From positions 1-64,000 of the forward strand of contig VCJN01000319.1 in the NCBI GenBank assembly GCA_006384855.1: DNA of 64,000 bases. Direction: 5' to 3'. A program made the translations under genes and the position numbers. This document shows, one piece after another, positions 11,579 through 22,625 of this stretch. The notes beneath the pieces were generated by a model. It ran no database searches, was not told the origin of the DNA, and was given only the letters and a program-made list of their open reading frames with translations. Numbering within the stretch: position 1 is the stretch's first letter; each line of letters opens with the position of its first letter. This stretch comes from Tetraselmis striata. Lineage: Eukaryota > Chlorophyta > Chlorodendrophyceae > Chlorodendrales > Chlorodendraceae.

Positions 11579-14500
11579 GCGTGTTCGCGGGGACAAAAGG
11601 CTGCCGGGCAGTGTGCGGTCATAACATCGGTGGCCCAAGGTTCGCGGGGGGGGGGGGGGGGGGTGGAGCTGCGTGTGCTGAGCACCCGCTGCTGCCGCGG
11701 CCGCTGCCTTCGCAGGGGAACGTCCCTCCTGGCGGTCGCGGTTGTGCTCCTGCTGCTGGCGCAGTGGGCATGCAGCGGTGATGAGCTGTCCGACAGCCAC
11801 GCAGAGCTGCGCGTCGGGGTGGAGGTATCCCCGCCTGCCCACTGCCTGGCATCCCTGGGGCAATGAGGCAACACAGCAGTGCACGGACTCCATCGAGCAC
11901 ATGGGGGAAGGGGGGAATCAGGGCGCGTGGGGGGCGGCTAAGCCGGCCGTGATCCGCTGCCCAGATGAGCCACCGCGAGGGCACGGAGGACACCGAGGAG
12001 TACGACGGCCCGCTGCTGTGCTCGGGCGAATGCGGCGTGCAGCAGCAGGCGGAGCGGCAGGGCGCGCCGGCCACGGGCGACGGCAACTGGGCGGGCGCCG
12101 GCGACCCGATGTCCTCCATCCACCTGTCCGAGTCGGCGATCGACTGGGGCGAGGCCCATCTCTGCAGGTCTGGCTCCCACCCTCGCCCTCTCCCTGCCTC
12201 CCCATCTCCAGAGATTGCCAGCTGTGTTGCCTCTTCTGCCTGGCGGTGAGGGACCCGGGTGGGGGCAGCATGGGTGCGTTGCCTACCCTGCTGGGGGGCT
12301 GGTCGATTCCGCTCCCTGAATTCCTGGCTTGCCCCCCTCTGCCCTGCTCCGCGCCCCCCAGCCCCAAGCTCCACACCCTCACCGTCACCAACCGCGGCGC
12401 CTCAGCGCTGCACGTCACCGGCGCGCACGCCGACAACAGCCAGTTCAGCACGGTCGGCTTCCAGAACGTGGAGGTCCCTGTCGGCGGGTCCCAGGAGCTG
12501 ACGGTGGAGTACCTGCCGCACCTGCTGGGCGGCGTGGAGGCCAAGCTGGTGGTGTACACCTCGCGGGGCAGTTTCTCGGTGAAGATGCGCGCCACCGGGG
12601 TGGAGTCGCCCTACGTGGCCTTCCCGCTGTACGGCGCCAAGGTGCAGCCTGACCCTGGCCCCAGCACACGTCACACCACCGGACCCGTTCCCGTGCTCGC
12701 TCCTTCAAGTTTCCCCAACCGTCTCTCCCCTTATTTAGGGTTTCCGGCAAACCCTGAGTCCTCTTACAGCCCTTCCCTTCCAAACGCCACCTATGCACGC
12801 GTGGCTGTCAATCCGCGTCTCCTCCGGTCCTGGTCCTGGCCCCACCCAGGTGACTTGTTGCGTCTCACCCCCCCCCCCCCCCCCCCCCCGAACTTTTACC
12901 ATCCTCCCGGTGACAGGTGCTGAAAGGCATGGCCGACATCTTCGATCTGACACTGTACAACCCGCACAGCGAGGTGCTCACCGTGAAGGAGATCTACGCA
13001 GACCAGCCGTTCCTGGGCCTGGTGCTCCCCTCCGGCGGCCAAAGGGTGCTCCCACCGCCATCCCTTGCACCCACACTGCCCGTTTGACACGCACACTATG
13101 TGCATGACTATTGTTATCATGCACACCCAGTGCGCGCAACAGAGGGGGGTCATGTGCAGTAGGCCGGCAGGGCAGCATGCCAGCAATGCCCCCATTCGAT
13201 ATCCAAAAGCGGCTCCAACTGCATCACGTACCGGCGGTGCACAAGAAGCCATCCTATAGGAACTCATAGGAAATCATCCTGTAGGTCGCTTTTCACGGCT
13301 CGTGAGGCGATATCATCAGGACTGACTAAAAAAATGTATATATAATCAGGACAAATAATCAGGACTAATTAAAGACGATATACATCGCATAATTTAAAGA
13401 AGGCCCGGTACCCGACCCCAACAGTCTTAGACGGTAACAATCTTCCAGGTGCCCGCACATCAACGCGGACAAGGAGTGGCACCAATTTGACAGTGCCCTC
13501 TGTCCCTGCCGCCAGCGCACAGTACTCGTGTGTACTTTCCGATGGCTTCAGATGGTGAATCGCTTAGCGGTGTGGGCGTGTCGCTGACTGCACGTGCGCA
13601 CTGCCCCGGCAGCTGAGCCGCGGCGCAGCCTCCAAGTGGCAGGTGAAGCCCGCCCACCAAAAGGTCATCATGCAGGTTGACTTCCAGGCGGTTGAGGTGG
13701 GGTACTTCTCCGGCCGCGTCTACATTGTCACCGACCACGACACCATCGTCATCCCTGTGAGTATCGCTGCCATCGCCGACGGTGTGCACGCGGCGCAGTC
13801 TGAGCTGGACTTTGGTGGGGGCCTGCGCCACCCCCCCCCCCCCCCCTTCCCCCTTCTGCACTCCACCACCACCATCATGCCGCTTGTGCAAATATACCGG
13901 GGTGCGACGCTCAATGCAAAGGCGCCGCCGCGAAGCGCATGCGTCGACCATAATATGGTACCCAGGGAGGTGTTGGCAGTACCTGAGTGGGAACACATGG
14001 TGCCTGGCGTCTAGCAATTGCCTATCATTCCCCCCTTTGCAAGCCAGTGCGTCATTACTGTCCACATTCGTCTTTCCTGGCGCACAGTTGGCCCCTGCCG
14101 TCGGAATCTCTTTTCCCTGCGGCCGCGCCTGCTGTGCGCGCTCCCCTTGCCTAGTGCCTGTTACAAGAAGGAGAATGGCAAGAGGCCTGACTGAACCCCC
14201 CTCCCCCCCCCCCCCCCCCCCCCTCCTTGCCCCCTTCTTCTTATCCCTCTCTATGCCCTCACAGGCACGCTGACCTTTGCGGAGGAGATGCACACGGTGC
14301 AGGTGGTGGTGTTGAACGCGGGCCTGCGCGCGGTAGAGGTGCTGGACGTGGTGCCGGCGGTGCCGGACCCGCTCCTGGGGCTGCAGTTTCGCAAGGGGCA
14401 GATCCTGGAGGGCACGACAGAAAGGTCGGTGGCGACCGCAACGTACATGGGCGCGGCGCAGGGCCGCTTCTCCGGCAAGCTATACGTGGTGACCAATGAA

Positions 14501-17500
14501 AGCCGGCACGCGGTGGAGGTGCCGTACCGCGCGCGCGTGCTGCATGGCACCTTTGGCTTCAGCGGAAAGAACGCGACCTTCGAGGCTCGCAAGGGGCGCG
14601 TGACGCGCCACGAGTTGCTCATCACCAACTGGTTCCCGCAGCCCGTGAAGATCTACGCGGCCAACCCCACGGACCCCGCCTTCACCGTGGACTCCTTCCC
14701 CCAGGGCCGGGTCCTCGCCGCCGACGCTCACTCCCCGCCCATCCACCTCACCTTCACCTCCAACTCGTCCGACCTCGCGTTTACCGCGTACCTGATCATC
14801 TCCACCAACGCCACCCTGCTGTCCATCCCGCTCAAGGTGCTGCACGGCCGGCTGCACTACACACTGCCGCCGCCGCTAGGCCACCGGCTTGCGGAGCCGT
14901 CGGGGTCCGGGCTACACGCCACCGCGGCCGGCGGCGCCATCGACTTTGGCATGATTGGCGTCAACGAGGCGCGCGCACTCAGCTTCAACGTGACCAACCC
15001 CAACCCGGTGGCCATCGAGGTGGGCAGCATCGAGTCGACGCTGCCGGACGTCCGGCTGCGCCTGGACGGTGTCTACGCTGAATCTGGCGCGCTGCTGCGC
15101 CCCAAGCACGGTGGCTCTTGGGACCTCTTTTCGCCCGGCGGCGGCCAGCCAGACCCACAGCCATACCCTGAAGCGGACGACAAGCCGGCGGAAGGTGAGG
15201 CGGAGGGGAAACCTGACGGTCTACTGGACGCGCACGTCACCGACGGCGCCCCGGGCCTTCGCCTGGCAGGCGGTGATGGAGACGGGGACGGCAAAGCCGC
15301 TGCCGCGGCGGCAGCTGCGCCCTGGCTAGTGTCCGGCGCCGCAGGGCACAGCTCCACGGTGGCGCTCGTGCTGTCGCCCGGTGAGACGGCAGCCTTCACC
15401 GCAGAGCTGACCGCCGGGGAGGAGCGCTCAGCGAGCGGGGAAGTGGTGGTGGTCACGCCCAAGGAGCGGCACTCTATCCCGGTGCTCTACCACTCGCTGG
15501 TTGGCAGCCTCAACATCGCGCCAGCAATGGTGCGCTTTGAGGGCTGCTACCCCGGCATGGTGAGCGCTCCCCCTGCCTGCGCCGGGACGCGAGCGACCTC
15601 AGCTGCTCCCCATGCGCCACTGATGACGGTGGCGATATATATTGCTGCAGTCGATGCAATACTATTCCTCGCTTCATATACACGTGTGTACATATACACA
15701 CATATATGTGTATTTCTTTATATTTATATGTACACTTATATGTATACATTTATATTTATACTATATATATATATATTTATTTATATTAGATACATATATA
15801 TATGTATTTATTGTACTGCAATTGGGCAGAGGATGTAAGCCAGTGCAAGACTATCATTCAGCTTTATAGTTGTTACTCTCACTATTATCAACACTCGTTA
15901 GTTCGTCTGTCTGTCTGACCCCTCTTCCCCCGGGCCCCTCCTGCAGCCTCGCACGACGCCGCTGATGGCGCGCTCCACCTACACGCGCCCCCTGACCGTG
16001 ACGGCGGTGACGACCTCCGACCCACGTCTGCGCCTGGTGCTCGGCAACACCACCATCCCGCCCGGCAAGCGCGTGCACCTGGGCATGCTCGAGTTTGATG
16101 CGGGCGCGGCCGCCAAGCAAGAGCGCCTCGCGGAGGACAGCTTCGACCAGGCGGCTGCGATGAGGCTGGTGCTGGACGGCCAGCTCAGCCTGGCGGACGA
16201 GAAGGTACAGCATTCTGCGGCTCGCCTCTTCCTCCCCCGCATGGCCCTTGACCCCCCATCGCAGTCCCCGCCGCGCATCTCGAGCCTGCCAGTCTAACCA
16301 AGGACATCCTTCCACATGATGATATCCGTACTTCGGCTTCCTGAAATAGCTCCTTAATTTATGACAGCAGACTTTCTTCCTTTTGGCATGTGCCCTTGCT
16401 AATCGCTGCTCCGGGTGGCTGTGCAGACGCTGCGAGCGCGCGAGGAGGCCTGGCGCCTGCTGCTGCACTCCACCGGCGGCGAGGTGCGCGCGACGGTGAC
16501 CATCCATACAGACGTTGTGGCCGGCTACGTGCTCAACGTACGCGCCAGCCTGCAGCGCCCCTCCATCCTGACGTCGGAGGTGCTGGAGTTTCACCAGACG
16601 GAGGTGGACCCCCACATCCCCTTCCTCCCCATTTTTCTCTCCGGCCCAGCCTGAGGTCGCGCGCCTCCCGACTGTCTGCGCAAGCCCGAGAAGTAAAGAC
16701 GGCGTGTCACTGAGCCCAGGTCGACACGCTCCTCGATGTGCACAGGTGGGCGACTCCTCGCTGGGCGTCATCCAGGTGACCAACCCTAGCCCGAGACCGG
16801 TGGCGGTGGCGCTGCTCGAACCCCAATTCAACGGTCGGGGCTCGGAGGGGCTCTCGCGCGTCGACGGCAGCACCTCGCACGGCTTCATGCCCTGCAGTAT
16901 GTGCGGCCCCGACAGCGCCTTCTCCAACTCCATCAAGTGCGAGAACTGCAGGATGAGCACGACGGGCGCCGACAATTTTAAGTCGGGCCGCGGCGCCGCG
17001 TTTCGCTTCTCCCCCGGCGCGGTGCTGGCGGCCGTGTTGCAGCCGATGCAAACGCTGCGGCTGGGCCCCATCGAGTTTGCGCCCCAGAAGCACCACGGCG
17101 AGTTTCTCCAGGCGGTGCTGCCGATCCGCAACAACTTGACGTTCGTGGAGATGCTGGAGGTGAAGGGGCAAGGCCTCGCCGGCGAGCTCGACATCCGGCT
17201 GCACGACCCCGACAACGAGGGCCCGCTTCACCTCGACGTCACCGGTGAAATGGTGGGCCTGCGGGACGGACAGGTGCTCGGGATGGACGACCCAGGCCTG
17301 CGCTGGCCGCTCTGGACGCGCTTCTCTTTCTACACCCTGAACCGCGGCAACATCCAGCTCACCACCACCAACGTCTACCTGCTGCCCCTCAAGGTGCGTG
17401 CCCCTCGCCCTTGGTCGGGCATTTAATCATGCTCAATCGGGGAAGTGGTATAATCATTGTTCGTGCCATGATAATATCTCGGATCATCCAAGAGAGCTGC

Positions 17501-20388
17501 CATAAAAATCGTATCGCCCAATGCCCGTAAATACGCGCTGCCCTGTCTTCGATATATGGGATACGAGACTTAGTTCCCCGCTCGATTGCTGTGCCGTTTT
17601 TTCCTTTTTGGCAGGGGAACGGCGCGGACGTGCCCTCGTGCATGGTGGGCGGCTTCCAGCTGCAGCGCTGCGGCCCGGACGGCCGCTTCTGGCTGCCGCC
17701 GGGGCACAACTACCAGTACAGCATGGTGTACTGGCCGCAGCCGCACGCGCCGCGCACCGCGGTGCGCCTCGTATACGAGGCCAAGCACGGCGTGGAGGAG
17801 TTCGTGATCACAGCGGAGGTAGAGCGCCGCGTGCTGGAGGTGATGCACTCTGAGCTGGTTCTTGCGCATGCTGACGCGTTCTATCGCGCGCTGGTCATTG
17901 TCGGCTGCCTCCTTCTGGGCATCGTCACTGTGCTATCCGTTAGCTGGGTGCTGCGATTCGATGTCGGCCTCTGTGCCCCGAACTACCATCTGGAGCCCAA
18001 GCCTCAGTCGGAGGAAGACCGCAAGGCGGCGGAGGCGGAGACCGCGCGGCAGTATGCCATCCTGCACGCGGAGCACCTCAAGGCCAAGCAGCAGCAGCAA
18101 CACAAGTCACAGCCCAGCAAGGTCGGGAAGGCTCCCGTCGAGACGCCTGCCCCTGCCGGCACGGCGGCCGAGGTGGCGCTCGACGGGGTGGTCGAGAGGG
18201 GGGCAGCGCAGTCGGGATCCGTCGGCAGCCTCAGCGCCAGCAGCTCCTCCAGCGACACCCAGCTAACGGAGGCCACGCCCGTCCCCGCCATCTCGGAGGA
18301 CACCTCAGTTAGCCACGAAGCGGACAAGTGCCCCCCCCCCCCCCCCCCCTTTCTGACGTTGGCCCACGTATGTCACTTGCGAGTAAAACATACATACCGG
18401 TAGTTACTCGCGAGTAAAACATTTACCGGGACATCCATTTTGTCGTCGCATCGCGTACACTCAGCGCGGCCAAGGTTGGATGGCTACCCGTAGTCGGGGG
18501 AAGCAACAATCTGACCCTCGCTGCCCCGCCACCCCTCACCTTGTACAGGAGCGTCGGCCAAGACTGCTTCGACACAGCGGATAGCCGCGCCACCCGACGC
18601 CGGCGCCGCAAGAAGGGCTCCGACACAGCGGTCGGCGAGGAGGGCGGCGCCACGCCGAGACCCCACCAGCGCCCGCCCAGCGCCGTGCTGCTCGAGGCAC
18701 CGTCGCCAGCCATAGCGCCCGCTACGCCCGTATCGCTGCCCCATGGCTCCCCCGTCAAGCTGCGCAAGCATCAGCAGGAAGATGGGGATGCAGCCGAGGA
18801 GCGGCCCGCGGCGTTCGCCGCCGCAGCCACAGCACCGCCGTCTCCGCCACCACCAGCCGCCCCGCCGCTGCCGCCTCCACCGCCACCGGCAAGGGCGTCA
18901 GCGGCTGCAACCGTAGCGCTCGACTCGCCGGCCACAGCTCCCGTGCCGACAGCCCCGGCCAGGGTGCATTCATTCCCTCCGATACAGGGCTCGGCTGTGA
19001 ATGCCGCTGCGGCGGCAGCAGCCCGACAGGCGGCGGCCGCCGCGATGTCGGTCGCGTCGAGGCGGCCGCCGACCGCTCCGAGCGCTAAGCCGCCGGTGCA
19101 CCCGGCGGAGGCTGGCCGCCGGATCACCTCCGGCACGGAGGAGACTGGGCCCGGCGCTACTGCCGTTGCCCGTGCGCCGGGCGCCAAGCGCATGGCGCAC
19201 GCCGCGCTGCTGACGCCGCTGCAAACCTCAGCGGCGCCCAACCTCGGCGTCATCATGCCTGCAGGCGGCCAGCAGCCGCACAGCAAACCCGCCAGTGGCG
19301 CCAACAGCCGTGCCTCGCCCGCCAGCGGCACCAACCCCACCGCGCCCCACGTGCCGGGGGCACTCGCCAGCCCGCAGCTGGGCGCCGACGCGCTGAGCCC
19401 TCCAGGTGACCATATTCACCCCGCAAAGGCCCTTTTGGACGTGCCAATGATGTATGCATTTATATGCTCGAATAGCGAATGTAAACTAGTGTTGCGAAGT
19501 GCTACGAAGTGTTCGTTGATCGGAGCAATTAATCCCTCCCCCCCACCCCGCCTTTCCTCCCCAGCCGTGGACGGGAGCACCCCCAAGAGCGCACGCCGTC
19601 GGCGGCGGCCGCGCCGAGGCGGCGGCGGTGGCAGCAACCCCGCCACACCGGTTGCCGAGACGCCGGGCGAGCTAGCGCCGGTGTGCTCGGAGTGGCTGCC
19701 CGCCGGCGACAATTCCCTGCTGTTGGAGGAGCTAGAGCCCGAGAGCGCACCGCACGAGCAGCTCGAGCCCGACTCAGCGCCCGGCTGGGGCGGCGGCGGC
19801 GGCTTCAGCTTCTCCCAACCCGGGGTGCCCGGCATGCCGGGCCTGCCCGAGAGCCTGTTGCCGCTACCGACGCCGTCGTCAGCCGTAAGTGGCGCCGGGA
19901 CACCGCTGCCGACCCCCGGCCGCACGCTTGATCAGCTGGGCGCCGCCGCGGGCATCCCCGACTCGGTGTACTCCATCTGGGGAAGCGCCGCCGGCCCCGG
20001 CTCCTTGGTCCCGCCGGCCGCGCAGCTTGGCGGCGGCACCTTCCAGGGCAGCCTCTTTCTCGACGGCGGCCCCGGCGGGTCGCCGCTTCCGCACGGCCTT
20101 CTCGGCGGCGACGAGGGCGAGGGCGAGGACCTCCTTGGCGGCGGCGCCTTCCCCGTCTCGTACCTGCGCCCCAACATGCTGGCGCCCGCGCCCTTCGGTG
20201 GCGGTTTCTCGCTCTTCAACTCGCGCGGCCGCCCCCCGCCGGCGGTGCGCGCCCCCGGCGGCGGCGGCACTCCTTGGGGGCCCGCCGGCATCTCGGACGA
20301 TTCGCTCGCGGACCTGTCGGGCGAGATGGACCTGGACGAGGTGGACGACGGGGAGCTGCCAGACGTCGGCGAGGCAGGATGGCAGTGA
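11579..20388 (+). CDS. TMEM131-like ER/Golgi membrane protein
   Basis: Twelve exons: about 11579-11824, 11965-12167, 12362-12641, 12917-13045, 13613-13781, 14265-15559, 15947-16204, 16427-16603, 16746-17393, 17615-18327, 18549-19405 and 19565-20388 (TGA at 20386). All junctions are GT-AG and keep phase, giving about 1,915 residues; human TMEM131 is of similar size. A hydrophobic signal (SLLAVAVVLLLLAQW) is followed by a beta-rich PapD/ASH-like domain in exon 3 (LHTLTVTNRGASALHVTG to YVAFPLYGAKV), further beta-sandwich repeats, one membrane span at 17887-17958 (ALVIVGCLLLGIVTVLSVSW), then a disordered, Pro/Ala-rich tail of about 680 residues ending in an acidic stretch. Animal TMEM131 proteins help export collagen, the luminal domain binding cargo and the tail a TRAPP subunit; a cargo-export role here is inference. 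No in-frame ATG precedes the signal: the frame is open only back to 11579 and crosses an 18-20 nt G run. A 5' exon joining at a CAG acceptor at 11714, or a length error in the G run, could explain this. Confidence 0.85.
15640..15815. repeat. TA/CA-rich simple sequence in intron 6
   Basis: An imperfect TATA/CACA tract lies in the 387-bp intron (15560-15946) between exons 6 and 7 of the TMEM131-like gene. The exon 6 frame reads on into it, which makes the open frame look longer than the exon. Confidence 0.8.
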
Positions 20389-22625
20389 AAGTCCGAGCTC
20401 CGGCTGCCGCCGACCAGCTGGCCGAGGCGCCAGCAGGTCGGCCATGTAAAGTAGAAGTAACTGTTGCAGCAGTCGGGTTCCGGCGCAGTGTGTTTGTGTG
20501 TTTGTAACGATTCCCACTGTTGAGCCACGCCGACTACCCCCCCCCCCTTCCCTCCACTCCAGTCGAGGCGTTGCGCAACGTCCCCGGAACAAGGCGAAAT
20601 CCAGCGCTTTGCCGCCCATGCTTTACATCAATCAATCAACCGTGCTCGCGGTTGGTATGATAATGATGTGTAGACAGTATGTGTCTACGACATCGGCAGG
20701 GCAGTCTGTCGGGGTGTTGAAGTGTGCGCACTGCGATTGTTTGTTTGGTAGATGGGTGGTTCAGTCTCGTCATTTGTGACCAATTGGTTGCAGGAATGTT
20801 TATAAATATGTCAAATCCATGGTCATTATAGTTTTGTAGCTTTATATTACATCTTGGCCCAACAGCACCTCGTGGAAAGATGTTCCATGGGTGAGTGGAC
20901 CGACAAGCTGATCAGCATGCGATCATCTGTTGTAATATATCACCACGCGTAAAAACAATATATGCAATAAGTCCGTCCCTTGCGTTCTTGTCCTCCTGCA
21001 ATTTCCCCCATGATGCTTCCAAGCCCAATACAAGTACATCCAGCTGCTGTTGGCAGTGTTGCTCGGGGATGCGCTCCGTCTCGGTTGCGCCACCACGTCA
21101 CTGCCCACATATAGTGCAGATATGCTGCCAGACGCAGGCTGGGGGCAGAGGGACGTACTCAGACGCAATCGCTGCCCCCAGTAAGCAAAACTCCCAAGCC
21201 CGTACCCGTGCCGCAGCGCAGCGCGTGAACATTAACGCCGCCAGGAAAATGACCCTTGCCGTGGCTAAGGCAGAACCTGGTGTCAGGGGCCTTGGCGGGA
21301 AAACTCAAGGACGAGGCGAATGGTTGTCTAGCAGTGCGCTTGCCACACCTTGCAAGTAGCACGGCCGATTCCTGAGGTTAAGTTGCTACATCATTTTCTG
21401 AATTCAACAGTGGGACAAGTCTAAGCGTGTAACGCCTCGAAGCAACTCAACACACCACGGATTACTACCAAGAAGATAGTGACTGAATAAACAATAATAT
21501 ACTACAATTATCAATACTACGATTAACACTGCAATTAATAGCGCATCTCCATATAACTGTAGTGTAAAAAGTCACTGCCTCCAGGCGCTGCGGACATCTA
21601 CTCGTCGCTTTACACTTGGTGCTGCGCGGCGTACTAAAAGTGACTACGACTTTTATTCACCACCATATAGTCGCCACATCGTCATTGCCGCGCCGTGCCA
21701 CTCCGCTGCTCGTTCCCTGCTCGCGGTCACGTCGCCAAAAACGCGCGCCACCGCCGCCGCCGCGCTAGCGGGGAATGGATTGCTGCTATATGATGAAGCG
21801 AAAGGGCTCGCGCGACCGTGCTCATATGGACCGTATCCGCCTTCATATCATACAGGAGCGACGAAAACATGTAACATCTGAATTAGCGCGCGAGGGGCCG
21901 GTGACGATATCTATTATTGGATATACTGACAAATACATTTTTATTTATGATTGATATTAAATCAATATCAATCGCTATAATCGCTATCTGCTGGGCGGGC
22001 CTGCCGCGAATAATCTGATGCGCTTGACGAATAATAAGTAACGGGTGCCGATATCTCACAATCTTGGCGCTCTAGCAGCCTCCTGGCGGCTGTATAAAAG
22101 AGTTAGTACAGTACTAGCAAGTCCGGCCCCCCCGGGCACTCAACCTTCTCACCGGGCCGGCTCCGCGGCGACAACGCAGCATCGATAGGCGTCGCCGCCG
22201 CCGTCGTCGGGCCCAAGGGGGAGGTCGCGCACGTGCAGAATCTTGACCCCAGGCACCACAGAGCGCCAGCTCAAGGCGCCAACCCCAGGCGCGTCTCATG
22301 CATTACTGCGTGTCATGGGTGAGCTGATGACCCGGCCGAACCCGCCATAAGGCCGTCAAGACATCCCACTCTTCACGAAAGCACTTCGTCGATGTTCGCG
22401 ACCTACACAGCACGAATACGGTAGCAGAAGCTTATCCGTATCGGACTTCGCTTGGCGCAGCAGGCTGGCTCACGGCCAGCAGCGCGGGCAGCAGGGGACG
22501 GTGCCGAAGCTGGTGAATCGGAAGGCGCGGTGTATTATATTTTACGAAGCGATAATAATCGAGCATTTTATTCTGTCAGGTTGTGCTGGATGTATCTAGT
22601 TTTCATCAGACCGCCCCGGGACGCC
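20389..22625. other. Intergenic region
   Basis: Holds the 3' UTR of the TMEM131-like gene and the 5' region of the kinase gene. Frames at about 20.9-21.36 kb on both strands are open for 80-150 codons but show no domain or consistent splice structure. I see nothing else of note. Confidence 0.4.
20445..20449 (+). terminator. Poly(A) signal of the TMEM131-like gene
   Basis: TGTAA, the usual chlorophyte polyadenylation signal, lies 57 nt after the stop; a second TGTAA is at 20503-20507. Confidence 0.5.

Noticed and set aside
11338-12595. Long minus-strand frames antisense to the TMEM131-like gene
   Set aside because: GC-rich codons of the plus-strand exons leave the antisense open; the plus strand has phase-consistent introns and a family match, the minus strand has neither.
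18771-20619. Minus-strand Ala/Gly/Pro-rich frames opposite the TMEM131 tail
   Set aside because: They are shadows of the low-complexity plus-strand tail, with no domain, ATG context or splice logic.
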